This document shows, in pieces, positions 36,187 to 45,395 of a DNA stretch of 64,000 nucleotides (the first letter of the stretch is position 1; each line of letters begins with the position of its first letter). The stretch is from positions 90,138-154,137 of the forward strand of contig NZ_LMUD01000023.1 in the NCBI RefSeq assembly GCF_009766095.1, written 5' to 3'. This DNA comes from Granulicella sp. S190. GTDB lineage: Bacteria; Acidobacteriota; Terriglobia; Terriglobales; Acidobacteriaceae. The position numbers and the translations under genes were made by a program. The notes beneath the pieces were generated by a model, which saw only the letters and a list, made by a program, of their open reading frames with translations, was not told the origin of the DNA and did no database searches.

Positions 36187-37665
36187 CTACGCCAGAGCCT
36201 CTTGCGCGGCTGGCACGTTCTCTTCCAGATACGTTCCAATAATCCTGAGCGTTTCATCCACGATCGCCGCGGTCGTTCTGACGTTCAGGATGGCAATCCG
36301 TGCGACTGTCCGTTCATGGACGCGCGTCGTGGAGAGGTGGACACGCCCGGTTCCGTTGGCATATTTCACTAACTCCTCTGTCGCGATGTCGTCGTCCATC
36401 GTGTTTCCGCTTTCAGTGCGACAGTAAAATCCGACGATTGACAGATCAGGATCAGGCAGAACACTAATCTGAGGCATCTTCTGCAACTCGTTATAGGCAT
36501 GTTCCGTAAGATCGAGCTTCTCATTGAGAGCATCGCGAAATGGCGAAATGCCGTGTAGATGAAGTGGCAACCACACGCGCAGACCGCGGTTGGGCCGTGT
36601 CAGCTCGGGGCTCATGTCGCGAAACTCGGGCAGGAGCGCATCACTCGGATCAGGGCATGGCACGTCGCGAAGGCAAAACGCCTCCACGCCAGAGTGCGCC
36701 CTGGAAAGAATGGTTCTATCCCGCACCAGCAAACATCCCGTCCCGAAGGGGAGAAACATGCTCTTATGGAAGTCAACGACGAGCGAGTCGGCGTACTCGA
36801 TTCCCGCAAGACGTTCTTTCCCACGTTCCGTAAGCTGGAAAAATCCGCCATAGGCACCATCGACATGGAACCAGAGTTGTTCCTCTTTCGCTACTGTGGC
36901 GATCTCCAGGAGTGGATCGATGGTTCCGACGTTGGTGGTTCCCGCGTTCGCGGCTACGCAGAAGGGAATGAGCCCCGCTTTGCGATCCTGAGCGATCATG
37001 TCACGCAAGGCTTCTACATTCATGCGCAGATGTTCATCCGTGGGAACGAAATGAAGCGCTCTGGCGGGAAAGCCTGCCAGACGCATCTCCTTCGAGAGGC
37101 AGGCATGCGTCTGGTCCGTGGTGTACACGACACCGTCGAGGAAGTTCTCGGGGAGGCGAGCGTTTCGAGCGCAGACGACGGCAGAGAAGATCGCCATCGA
37201 GGCTCCGGAGGTCAAGAAGCCTCCTGAGGTCTCAGGGAGCCCCATCAGAGAAGCAACCCATCGAAGCACCTCTGCCTCCAGGGCGACCATGGCAGGGGAT
37301 GCCGCGCTTACGGAGGTGTATCGGTTGAATATGCCAGAGATGAGATCCGCGGCTGCGGAAGAGACGAGGCCGCTTCCCGGGATAAACGCGAGCGCTCCGC
37401 CGCCAGCCGTATTCGTATCGTTTTCGGCTGCCTGCACAATTATATCGAGCAGCTCGCGAAGGGGCCGGCCGTGCTCCGGAGGAGGTTGAAGCGTTACTGC
37501 GGCGTTCTTGTTGATGAAGGTGGTGGCGTCGGGAGGAAAGGCCACTCCGGAATCGGGAAGGCGATCGAGAAACGCAGCGAGTTCGGGGATGATCTCCGCC
37601 ATCATCGTGGTTAAGTCTTTACCGGCGAGATCGAGAGGGTTTCTTGTTTTTACGGTGGACAGCAT
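36187..37665 (-). CDS. PLP-dependent amino-acid decarboxylase (group II, aromatic/tyrosine type)
   Basis: A 492-residue cytosolic enzyme of the aromatic-L-amino-acid/glutamate decarboxylase family. The conserved block GFLTSGASMAIFSAVVCARN and the FHVDGAYGGFFQLT segment precede the PLP-binding Lys in LVVDFHKSMFLPFGTGCLL. The C-terminal part (EELVKYANGTGRVHLSTTRV) matches family helices. The start codon directly follows the stop codon of the permease gene, with the ribosome binding site AAGGAA inside the permease coding region. This suggests a single mRNA and a decarboxylase-transporter function in amine production or acid tolerance. The substrate (Tyr, Trp, Dopa or Glu) cannot be set from sequence alone. 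Confidence 0.88.
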   Translation of the reverse strand: MLSTVKTRNPLDLAGKDLTTMMAEIIPELAAFLDRLPDSGVAFPPDATTFINKNAAVTLQPPPEHGRPLRELLDIIVQAAENDTNTAGGGALAFIPGSGLVSSAAADLISGIFNRYTSVSAASPAMVALEAEVLRWVASLMGLPETSGGFLTSGASMAIFSAVVCARNARLPENFLDGVVYTTDQTHACLSKEMRLAGFPARALHFVPTDEHLRMNVEALRDMIAQDRKAGLIPFCVAANAGTTNVGTIDPLLEIATVAKEEQLWFHVDGAYGGFFQLTERGKERLAGIEYADSLVVDFHKSMFLPFGTGCLLVRDRTILSRAHSGVEAFCLRDVPCPDPSDALLPEFRDMSPELTRPNRGLRVWLPLHLHGISPFRDALNEKLDLTEHAYNELQKMPQISVLPDPDLSIVGFYCRTESGNTMDDDIATEELVKYANGTGRVHLSTTRVHERTVARIAILNVRTTAAIVDETLRIIGTYLEENVPAAQEALA

Positions 37666-39078
37666 TTAGTTTCCTTGAGTCGTTGCGGGCTTCGCGGAGC
37701 TCTTCGCGTAGAATGCCGCAACCAAAATGACCAACCACAATGTGATGATGTAGAAGGTCGTTCGTGTCGTAGAATTTGCTGCGATCATCACGGCGATCAC
37801 AGCGATTGCGAGGATAATTCCCCAGTTGGTGTAGGGAGCGCCGGGCAGTTTGAATTTAACTTGTGGAGTCAAGACATCGTAACGGCTCTTCCAGTAGTTG
37901 AAGTGACTCAACATGATGGAAGTCCATACCCACAGAACGATCCAGGCTACAGCCGAGAGCAGATAACTAAAGATCTTATCGGGAATCAGATAATTTAACA
38001 CGACCCCGGCCATCAGGAAGGCGCCGGAGAGGGTAACCGCGAGATAGGGAATGTTTCGCAGGTTCAGCGTTTGCAAAGCCTTGGGCGCATCGTCGACCGA
38101 GGCCAAGGCGCGGAGGGTTCTGCTGCTTCCATACAGTGCGGCGTTGCTTGCAGAGAAGAAAGCGCTGACGGCCACAAAGGTCACTGCGCCTGCCGCCATC
38201 TTAAAGCCTGCCTGGCTGAGAAGGAGTACAAAGGGGCTTCCCTTGGGTTCGAGGGTATTCCAGGGGTAGAGCATCATCACGATGGCGAGAGAGCCGACGT
38301 AGAACAGGTTGATCCGGAAGAAGACGCCGTTGATGGCTCGCGGCACCGTGCGCTCGGGCTGTTCGGTCTCCGCCGCGGCGAACCCGATGATCTCCGTTCC
38401 CCCGAAGGAGAAGATGACGAGCGGCAGGGCTGCGAGCAGGCCGGAGAAGCCGGCAGGCAGGATGCCTCCGTGTTGCCAGAGATTTCCGACATGCGCCTGG
38501 GAGCCTGCGCTGCCAACTTTGAAGATCAGGACCGATGCCCCGCACAGAAGCACAAGGATGATCGTGATGACCTTAAGGAGAGAGAGCCAGTACTCCGATT
38601 CGCCGAAGGATCGCGGGGTACGCATGTTGATGGCGTAGAGCATCATCGTGGCACAGAGCGCGGGAATCCACTGAGGAAGGCCGGGATAGTAGCTGTGGAG
38701 AAGGACGCCGATTCCTGTGATTTCAGCTGTACCGACCAGCAAAAGGGCCAGCCAGTAGGACCAACCGGTGATGAAGCCGGCGAGAGGACCAATGAAGCGG
38801 GTAGTATAGGTGGCGAAGGATCCTTGGGAAGGATAGGCGAGGGTCAACTCTCCGAGAGCGCGCATGACGAGATAAATCATGCCGCCGGCCAATAGATAAG
38901 CGAGGAGAAGTGCCGGGCCTGCCTGCCTGATGGCCGCTCCGGAGCCCAGAAAGAAACCGGCTCCAATGGCGCCGCCGAGGGCCATCATTTGAAGATGGCG
39001 ATTTTTAAGACCGGTAGATGGTTGAGTTTTAGAGTCGTTCGGATCGCCAAGCTTAGCTGTAAAAAATTGCTGTTTCAA
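37666..39078 (-). CDS. APC-family amino-acid permease
   Basis: A 470-residue inner-membrane transporter with about twelve hydrophobic segments. The amino-acid permease signature HLQMMALGGAIGAGFFLGSGAAI starts TM1, and the YLLAGGMIYLVMRALGEL / GWSYWLALLLVGTAEITG blocks are typical of the amino-acid transporter (AAT) group. The start is a TTG at 39078 because no ATG precedes TM1; a weak GGAAC lies upstream. Its stop codon abuts the decarboxylase ATG with no spacer. The partner enzyme suggests import of the amino acid substrate, or exchange with the amine product. Confidence 0.9.
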   Translation of the reverse strand: MKQQFFTAKLGDPNDSKTQPSTGLKNRHLQMMALGGAIGAGFFLGSGAAIRQAGPALLLAYLLAGGMIYLVMRALGELTLAYPSQGSFATYTTRFIGPLAGFITGWSYWLALLLVGTAEITGIGVLLHSYYPGLPQWIPALCATMMLYAINMRTPRSFGESEYWLSLLKVITIILVLLCGASVLIFKVGSAGSQAHVGNLWQHGGILPAGFSGLLAALPLVIFSFGGTEIIGFAAAETEQPERTVPRAINGVFFRINLFYVGSLAIVMMLYPWNTLEPKGSPFVLLLSQAGFKMAAGAVTFVAVSAFFSASNAALYGSSRTLRALASVDDAPKALQTLNLRNIPYLAVTLSGAFLMAGVVLNYLIPDKIFSYLLSAVAWIVLWVWTSIMLSHFNYWKSRYDVLTPQVKFKLPGAPYTNWGIILAIAVIAVMIAANSTTRTTFYIITLWLVILVAAFYAKSSAKPATTQGN

Positions 39079-39415
39079 TGTCGTTAATGTGTGTTCCGTT
39101 CTGTTGATTCCAGCCGTTCAAAGGGCCGCTCCTTAATTATAACGCTACTGGTGCATCTACCGTCTGGTGTCGATAGGACGTCAAACAATTGAATCGACCC
39201 TGCGCAGGAACTCAGCGCAGCCCCCTTTAGAATCATTTGGACTACAGAGGTCCATCGGCATAAGAAAAGATGACTGCCGCTTCGATCGCAGCATAACCCT
39301 ATGCACTTCCTACGCCCGTGGCACTAAGGCCTGAAATGATCCGAGAGGTCTGGCCATCAGGAATGAGAGCGTCTCTAATTGCTTATTTCCTACGTCTTTT
39401 CCGGATACAGCAAAG
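39079..39415. other. Intergenic region downstream of the SDR gene
   Basis: About 340 bases between the permease gene and the SDR gene, both leftward. I see no gene, RNA or clear terminator. It probably contains the promoter of the permease-decarboxylase unit. Confidence 0.4.
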
Positions 39416-40375
39416 CTAAAGAAGCTTGACTCCCGTGAGCTCTTCGCAGATCCCCCATAGACGGGAGGCAGCGGTAGTGTCTTTCGCCTGCGAAGCTATC
39501 CTTGCCGGACCTACGTTCTCTCCTCGCATCTCCTGAAACCCTTGCGGTCCATAGTAGCCACCGTCAGTTACTTCGGGAGAGGTGGCGGCATACAGGGTCG
39601 GTAGGGCTCCCTCGGAGTCTGTATTGAGCGCAATGCTAATGACGTGGCTCGCGAGATTGCGCAGGCTCTTTTCCAGCGGTGAGTATTTGCCGGACTGGAA
39701 GAGGTTCGTGCTGGCAACACCCGGATGTGCGGCAACGCTCATAATGGGCGAGTGCACCGCCCGCAGCCGGCGATCGAGTTCAAAGGCGACCAGGAGATTA
39801 GCTAGCTTCGATTGCTGGTAGGCACCCATGGGAGAGTAGTTTCGCTTCGATTGAAGATCATCGAAGTTGATGCGCCCGCGCTTATGAGCAATCGACGCGA
39901 TGGTTACTACGCGCGGCCTATCGCTCTCAGCAGCGGACGCAGCAGCAGCAGCTCGTTCGAGCGCGGGCATCAGGAGAGCGGTGAGCGCAAAATGGCCGAG
40001 CACATTAGTGCCGACCTGTAGTTCAAAACCATCTGTCGTTTCCAGACGCTGGCGCGGAGCCATTACACCCGCATTGTTGATCAACAGATCAAGGGCGCGA
40101 TTCCGCCCAACTTCGGCTGAAGCGAAACTGCGCACGGAGGCAAAGGAAGCGAGGTCAAGAATCACCAACTCCGTATGAGTGCCAGGCGAATCAGCCTGCA
40201 AACGTGCTATCGCAGCTTCTCCTCGTTGTCGGTCACGGCACGCAAACAGAATATGAGCTCCTTTGCGGGCCAGCTTTAGCGCCGCGTGGTAGCCGATACC
40301 GCTATTTGCTCCGGTGATAAGAACCCGTTTGCCCGCGAGCGATGGAATATCCGATGCTTGCCACTTTCTACTCAT
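39416..40375 (-). CDS. Short-chain dehydrogenase/reductase, retinol-dehydrogenase-like
   Basis: An NAD(P)-dependent SDR of 319 residues from the ATG at 40375; the longer frame to 40435 starts with TTG and has no ribosome binding site. It shows VLITGANSGIGY (dinucleotide binding), NNAGVMAPRQ, the Ser in VVTIASIAHKRG, and YQQSKLANLLVAFEL with the catalytic YxxxK. The long C-terminus (DGGYYGPQGFQEMRGENVGPA) is typical of the retinol dehydrogenase/protochlorophyllide-reductase-like subgroup. It is cytoplasmic; the substrate is unknown. It is divergent from the catalase-like gene at 40508. Confidence 0.88.
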   Translation of the reverse strand: MSRKWQASDIPSLAGKRVLITGANSGIGYHAALKLARKGAHILFACRDRQRGEAAIARLQADSPGTHTELVILDLASFASVRSFASAEVGRNRALDLLINNAGVMAPRQRLETTDGFELQVGTNVLGHFALTALLMPALERAAAAASAAESDRPRVVTIASIAHKRGRINFDDLQSKRNYSPMGAYQQSKLANLLVAFELDRRLRAVHSPIMSVAAHPGVASTNLFQSGKYSPLEKSLRNLASHVISIALNTDSEGALPTLYAATSPEVTDGGYYGPQGFQEMRGENVGPARIASQAKDTTAASRLWGICEELTGVKLL

Positions 40376-40507
40376 CCGTATTGGACGTAGCAGGGGGCTG
40401 CTAAAGATGCGGAACTTTTTTTGCAGGTTCGCCAATACGCTTTGCTGCCCCGGTCCTCACACTGCTAAAACCTAATCTGCAGTAGATTTGTGAGGAGGAG
40501 AATGGTG

Positions 40508-41458
40508 ATGCCGCTTCCTACAGATCAAAAACTTATCGCGCTTAGCGAGCAACTGCTGCTACAGTTCGACGCGATCTTCGGGTTGAATCCAGGCTTTCGC
40601 CCTGTACATGCCAAAGGCATCATGCTGACTGGTACGTTCATTCCGTCTAGCGAGTCGGCCACGCTTACTAAGGCATCCCACATTATGCGGGAGTCGACCC
40701 CGGTCACAGTCCGCTTTTCAGACTCGACAGGCATCCCCCTGGTGCCCGATAACGATCCAAACGCCAATCCACACGGTTGTGCAATACGTTTCAATCTCGC
40801 CGAGCATGTCCACACCGATATCGTCAGCCACTCGACGGATGGCTTTCCCGTAAGGACTGGTGAGGAGTTCCTGGGGCTCCTGAGGGCGCTCGCGACGAGC
40901 GATCCCAAGAATCTGGCTGGTACTCCTCTTGAAGCGTTTCTCGGCTCTCATCCCAAAGCCCTCGCATTTGTACAGACTCCAAAACCTGCACCCTCCAGCT
41001 TTGCCCGTGAGAGCTACTTCGGTGTGACCGCTATGAAATTTACCAATGAAGAAGGAGTAAGTCGCTTCGGGCGGTACCGCATCATCCCCGAGGCAGGAAA
41101 TGACCACCTCGAAGATGCTGCGGCGGCAGCGAAGGAACCGAACTATCTCATGGACGAGATTGTGAAGCGTGTAGCAGAGGAGCCTGTTAAGTTCAAAATT
41201 CTGGTGCAGCTTGCAAACGATGGTGATGTGGTGGACGATGCCACGATCCATTGGCCGGAAGATCGCAAGGTTCTTGAACTTGGCACAATCTCTCTGACTT
41301 CCTCTGTTGCCGATACGGCGCATGAGCAAAAGCAGATCATCTTCGACCCGATTCCCCGCATCGACGGGATTGAACCTTCAGACGATCCCCTGTTGGAGCT
41401 GCGAGCAGCGATTTACCTAATAAGCGGACGCCGGAGAAGATCTGCTCCTGCTAACTAG
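40508..41458 (+). CDS. Catalase-related heme peroxidase
   Basis: A 316-residue member of the small catalase-related family (srpA-like). The distal His region is VHAKGIMLTGTF, VRFSDSTGIPLV follows, and the heme-ligating Tyr is in the late ELRAAIYLISGRR segment (RxxxY). Such enzymes lack the full catalase C-terminal domains and are peroxidases or alkyl peroxidases. The start is set at 40508 because AGGAGGAG ends eight bases ahead; the GTG at 40490 would put that site inside the coding sequence. There is no signal peptide. Confidence 0.87.
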   Translation: MPLPTDQKLIALSEQLLLQFDAIFGLNPGFRPVHAKGIMLTGTFIPSSESATLTKASHIMRESTPVTVRFSDSTGIPLVPDNDPNANPHGCAIRFNLAEHVHTDIVSHSTDGFPVRTGEEFLGLLRALATSDPKNLAGTPLEAFLGSHPKALAFVQTPKPAPSSFARESYFGVTAMKFTNEEGVSRFGRYRIIPEAGNDHLEDAAAAAKEPNYLMDEIVKRVAEEPVKFKILVQLANDGDVVDDATIHWPEDRKVLELGTISLTSSVADTAHEQKQIIFDPIPRIDGIEPSDDPLLELRAAIYLISGRRRRSAPAN

Positions 41459-41483
41459 CCGCGCCGTTTCAGGGCTATTTGAT

Positions 41484-42080
41484 ATGCGCCCCGAACCTGC
41501 TACGCTTAATACTGTGCTGATTACCCCTCTCCAACTCGTAGACGAACCGCTTGAATTCAATGAAGTCATCGTCCCAGGGGCATTGGATTACGCCTCCGAC
41601 ATCAGGCAGGTCGGCCCACTTCCAGTGAACGGCGTGGCTGATCTCTTAATCGAGCATCGCAGCTCCAGTTCGCATGTGAACGATATTCGCCTGCGAGCCA
41701 ACTTCAGCGCGGACTTCGAGATCCTATGCGCGCGCTGCGTCGATCCGGTTGCAGTGCCCCTTGCTGGAGAATTTGACCTCATCTTTCGCCCCGAATCAGC
41801 CGATGCAGACTCAGGAGAGCGTTCTATTACTGCGGACGAGACCGAAATCGGTTATTATCAAGAAAGCGGTCTTTTGCTGGAAGATGTGGTGCGCGAGCAG
41901 GTGTTACTCTCCCTGCCTAGCCGTACCCTCTGTACAGCAGATTGCAAAGGGCTTTGCCCGCGCTGTGGTCAGAATCTTAATCAAGCGAAATGTTTCTGCG
42001 ATGAGGCTCCGGCCGATCCTCGTTGGAACGCGCTCGCGGGGCTGGGAAATCTGACAGATAAGCTCGAGTTGAAGCACTAA
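41484..42080 (+). CDS. yceD: DUF177/YceD-family protein
   Basis: A 198-residue protein of the YceD/DUF177 family, found before rpmF in many bacteria and linked to 23S rRNA/ribosome assembly. The zinc-binding-like motif LCPRCGQNLNQAKCFC sits at about residues 155-175 and FSADFEILCARCVDPVAVPL supplies a second CxxC. AGGG lies eight bases upstream of the ATG. It is followed by rpmF and plsX in the conserved order, 70 and 33 bases apart, so this is one operon. Confidence 0.9.
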   Translation: MRPEPATLNTVLITPLQLVDEPLEFNEVIVPGALDYASDIRQVGPLPVNGVADLLIEHRSSSSHVNDIRLRANFSADFEILCARCVDPVAVPLAGEFDLIFRPESADADSGERSITADETEIGYYQESGLLLEDVVREQVLLSLPSRTLCTADCKGLCPRCGQNLNQAKCFCDEAPADPRWNALAGLGNLTDKLELKH

Positions 42081-42150
42081 TCAAGTTTTTGTCTCGTCGA
42101 CTGCGTGCTCTCAGCATGAACTGCCGCGGCCGATCGAAAGGGATACTGCA

Positions 42151-42336
42151 ATGCCTAATCCAAAACGGCGCCACTCCAAACAACGGACTGCCAAGCGCCG
42201 CAGCCACGACTTCTTGACCCCCACCGGCCTCTCTGAGTGCCCCAACTGCCACGAGCGCAAGCTTCCCCATCGTGCCTGCCGCAAGTGCGGTACGTACAAG
42301 GGTCGCGACGTTCTTGTGACCAAAGAAGCCAGCTAA
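42151..42336 (+). CDS. rpmF: 50S ribosomal protein L32
   Basis: The 61-residue L32 protein, MPNPKRRHSKQRTAKRRSHD with the zinc-ribbon CPNCHERKLPHRACRKC. It is a structural component of the large ribosomal subunit. It sits in the yceD-rpmF-plsX cluster in the usual order and direction. Confidence 0.97.
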   Translation: MPNPKRRHSKQRTAKRRSHDFLTPTGLSECPNCHERKLPHRACRKCGTYKGRDVLVTKEAS

Positions 42337-42369
42337 CATTCTGAACCTAGCCCCTGCTCTTCCCTGCTG

Positions 42370-43374
42370 ATGCCGACTGACATCGTTGTAGACGCAATGG
42401 GTTCCGACAAGGCCCCCGAGCCAGAGGTTCGCGGGGCTGTCCTTGCTACGCGCCAGTACGACGTGCGTGTGCATCTTGTGGGACCGGAAGATAAGCTAAG
42501 ACCAATTCTGCGGCAGGCGTTGAGGGGTCAACGCTTGCCCGTCTTCATTGTTCCCGCCAGCGAGTGGATCACGATGGACGATAAGGCCGCACAGGCCGTC
42601 CGATCCAAGCGCGATTCGACCATGCGGGTGGGTCTGAAGATGGTTCGCGAGGGCCGCGCCGCAGGCTTCTTCACGGCAGGTAATACCGGTGCCGCTATGG
42701 CTACCGCAAAGATGGTGCTGGGGATGCTCTCTGGCGTCGATCGACCAGCGCTGGCTCAGATCCTTCCCACCGTCCATCGCGTCCCCTCATTGCTGCTCGA
42801 TGTGGGTGCCAACGTCGACTGCGATCCAGATAATTTGGTTCAGTTTGCCGTGATGGGTCACATGTACGCCAAGAACATCTTGAAGATCAACAACCCGCGC
42901 GTTGGACTCCTCTCCATCGGGGAGGAGGATTCAAAGGGCAATGCGTTGACCCGCGACACCTTGCCACTCCTGCGTGAGCTGAAGGGAATCAACTTTAAGG
43001 GAAACGTCGAAGGCCGCGATCTCTTCAACGGACACAGCGATGTGGCCGTCTGCGATGGTTTTGTGGGTAACGTCGCGTTGAAGTCCATTGAAGGCACGGC
43101 GCAGCTGCTAAGTCAGTCGCTGCGTGAGTCTTTGAAATCGACGGTGACCTCGCAGGTGGGCGCTCTGCTATCGCGTAGAGCCTTTGCCGAGTTCAAGAAG
43201 AGGCTCGATTACTCCGAGTACGGCGGTGCGGTGCTGCTGGGGGTACGTGGCGTCTGCATTGTGGGGCATGGATCCTCAAACGAAAAGGCCATTATGAATG
43301 GCATTCGTGTGGCCGCAGAATTCGCCCAGGCCGAGGTGAACTCGGGCATCGAAGCTGCTCTCCGCCCTGCTTGA
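42370..43374 (+). CDS. plsX: Phosphate acyltransferase PlsX
   Basis: A 334-residue enzyme that makes acyl-phosphate from acyl-ACP for phospholipid synthesis. It begins VVDAMGSDKAPEPEVRGA, with the internal motifs GFFTAGNTGAAMATAKMVLG and LLDVGANVDC. It is cytoplasmic or peripherally membrane-bound. The gene lies 33 bases after rpmF; the fabH that commonly follows is not in this window, so the cluster is incomplete here. Confidence 0.96.
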   Translation: MPTDIVVDAMGSDKAPEPEVRGAVLATRQYDVRVHLVGPEDKLRPILRQALRGQRLPVFIVPASEWITMDDKAAQAVRSKRDSTMRVGLKMVREGRAAGFFTAGNTGAAMATAKMVLGMLSGVDRPALAQILPTVHRVPSLLLDVGANVDCDPDNLVQFAVMGHMYAKNILKINNPRVGLLSIGEEDSKGNALTRDTLPLLRELKGINFKGNVEGRDLFNGHSDVAVCDGFVGNVALKSIEGTAQLLSQSLRESLKSTVTSQVGALLSRRAFAEFKKRLDYSEYGGAVLLGVRGVCIVGHGSSNEKAIMNGIRVAAEFAQAEVNSGIEAALRPA

Positions 43375-43393
43375 GCTCGGCAGCACCTGACAT

Positions 43394-44488
43394 CTACTCT
43401 GCCTTCAGGTTAGCCACGGGAACATTCTTGGTGAACGCTTTGAGCAGACCCTCTAGAAACGCAAAGAACACATCGACCGCGTAGCCGACAAGAAACGCCA
43501 GCGCCAGAGGCGGAATCGAGGCCTCCTGCGTGACGCTGAAGTTGTTGAATAGGCCGATGACCGCTCCTCCAATCGCTGCGATCAGGAATCGGGCGGAGTT
43601 TGCGGCGGACGGGGTGAAGGTGCGGCTGCCCATCTGGTGTTCAAAGCTTCGCAAGAGGTAGGCGCACGTACCCAGCAGGGCGTAAAGCACTGGCAAAATA
43701 CACGTTGTGATCGCCCCATAAAACACCGCAACATCCGTCTGGATCGATTGGGCAAAGTAGCGGACATCCTGGTAGGTGTCGGTAATATTGTCGCGAGCCG
43801 CGATGGGATCAGGGATGCCGACGGGTAATTCAAATTTCTTTTTCCGCTCCTGCGGAGTGCCGACGTCTTCAGAAGGAAGCCGGTGGAACGGGATGATGAA
43901 GTAATTCAACTTGCGGGCACGGGCATTGAGAATCCTGACCGTCGAAGCGTAGTCCTGGAGATCGGAGACAAGGTCAGCCTCGCTCAGGCCTTTAGGCAGA
44001 TCCGCAACATGTTCGCCAGGAGTCAGCGGAGGGCCGAGCTGCGCCCGTAGCTTAACCGCAAAACCATTTGCCCTCACAACGTCGGCACTGATCGCAGAGG
44101 AAACCGCTGACGTAATAAACGTAGCCACAGAGACCGGCAGGATGATGCTGGCCAGGATGATCGCGATCCTCAGATACGACCTGACGGTAGGACGAGTGTC
44201 GTCGTGATAGGCCTTCAGGCTCGCCGCAGTGACTGGATGCATTCGAAACGACAGGGTGGTGACGGCAGCCAGAAGCTTGGCCGCAGCCTCTTCGGTCCAG
44301 TCGGTCGGATAGATGGCACGGGCCTGAAGAATGGCATGGCGAGTATCGTCGGCGACATCGATTCCGAACTCCGCTGCATACTGCATCAGGCGTTCGGCGT
44401 CATTGATGACGCAAGCGAAGTACGCCGGTGCCTTCTGATGAGCTATCTGGTCGTCGCATAGGGGCCCGTTGGGATCTGAGTGTGTCAT
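43394..44488 (-). CDS. Membrane protein of unknown function
   Basis: A 364-residue protein with a soluble N-terminal ~100 residues and three to four hydrophobic segments: IAIILASIILPVSVATFITS (about 109-130), AITTCILPVLYALLGTCAYL (~260-280), LIAAIGGAVIGLFNNF and PLALAFLVGYAVDVFFAFLEG near the C-terminus. A large loop (residues ~140-240) lies between the first two. I do not recognise the family. AAGGTG precedes the ATG. It is convergent to plsX with 19 bases between stop codons and no obvious terminator. Confidence 0.68.
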   Translation of the reverse strand: MTHSDPNGPLCDDQIAHQKAPAYFACVINDAERLMQYAAEFGIDVADDTRHAILQARAIYPTDWTEEAAAKLLAAVTTLSFRMHPVTAASLKAYHDDTRPTVRSYLRIAIILASIILPVSVATFITSAVSSAISADVVRANGFAVKLRAQLGPPLTPGEHVADLPKGLSEADLVSDLQDYASTVRILNARARKLNYFIIPFHRLPSEDVGTPQERKKKFELPVGIPDPIAARDNITDTYQDVRYFAQSIQTDVAVFYGAITTCILPVLYALLGTCAYLLRSFEHQMGSRTFTPSAANSARFLIAAIGGAVIGLFNNFSVTQEASIPPLALAFLVGYAVDVFFAFLEGLLKAFTKNVPVANLKAE

Positions 44489-44591
44489 GGCGCCACACCT
44501 TCCTAACTACGCAAGTGTCTGATCTCGGTGAGGATGCCATAGTACCCCGAACCGGAGGGAAAGCAAAACTCTCATCTGGCAACTGCTCATC

Positions 44592-45209
44592 CTAGCTGGT
44601 TCCGGAATGAAAGAGGCGAATCCCGGCGACTCCCGCTGCTCCGACCCCCAGGCAAGACTCTGCATTCTGTAAAGTGACTCCACCGAGTGCATAGACTGGG
44701 ATTCCTTGGGCCGCCAGGCAGGCGGCATGAAGAGCCTCCAGTCCTCGTCCGGGAAGCGACGAGGAGCCAGCAATCGGCTTCTGAAAGACGGGCGCAAAGA
44801 GGATGGCGGTCACCTGATTACGATGTGCGCGCTCCACGTCAGCCACCGTGTGGCAGGACATCGTAATCAGCGGCGGAAGACGCTTCGCAGCGTCGTAAAG
44901 ACGACGAACCTGATCTGGCGTGAGTGCATCTTCGCTCGAGGAAAGATGCACGCCGTGAGCTTTCGTGGCAAGAGCAACATCGGGGCGGGAGTTTACGATC
45001 AACTTCGTAGGGCTTCCCTCTAAGCCTATAACTTGCAACAGGTTACGTGAGAGCTTCGCAAGTTCCGAAGCAGGCAGATCTTTCTCCCGAAGCTGAAGAA
45101 ACTCGAGGCCCTCGGAGATCCATCGGGAAGCGTTCTCGATCAACGAGGCCTGTCGTTGTTGTTCGTCTCCGAGATGATGACTCCGGCTGGTGATGGCATA
45201 GCGAAACAT
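44592..45209 (-). CDS. thiE: Thiamine phosphate synthase/TenI-like protein
   Basis: A 205-residue TIM-barrel protein of the ThiE/TenI family, from the ATG at 45209; a TTG at 45233 would add eight residues. Motifs are LQLREKDLPASELAKL, KLIVNSRPDVALATKAHGVHLS, SCHTVADVERAHRNQVTAILFAPVF and PVYALGGVTLQNAESCLGVGAAGVAGIRLF. ThiE joins HMP-PP and THZ-P to form thiamine phosphate; TenI isomerises the thiazole moiety. The distinction is not safe from sequence alone, and no other thiamine genes are adjacent. Confidence 0.8.
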   Translation of the reverse strand: MFRYAITSRSHHLGDEQQRQASLIENASRWISEGLEFLQLREKDLPASELAKLSRNLLQVIGLEGSPTKLIVNSRPDVALATKAHGVHLSSSEDALTPDQVRRLYDAAKRLPPLITMSCHTVADVERAHRNQVTAILFAPVFQKPIAGSSSLPGRGLEALHAACLAAQGIPVYALGGVTLQNAESCLGVGAAGVAGIRLFHSGTS

Positions 45210-45395
45210 GGTCAAATCAGTGTATGGTGCCAAGGCCCAAAAGGTAGAGCCGTTGATGTCGGTGTGGTAGCTTCAAGGCAGTAAGGCGAACACGCACAAT
45301 CAAGAAACTGGCCCCTCACGATCGCCATGCAGGGGCCGATAACGGGACAAGACCCGCCGAGACTTGGAGTGGAATGTCCATGAGTATGTGCCAAT

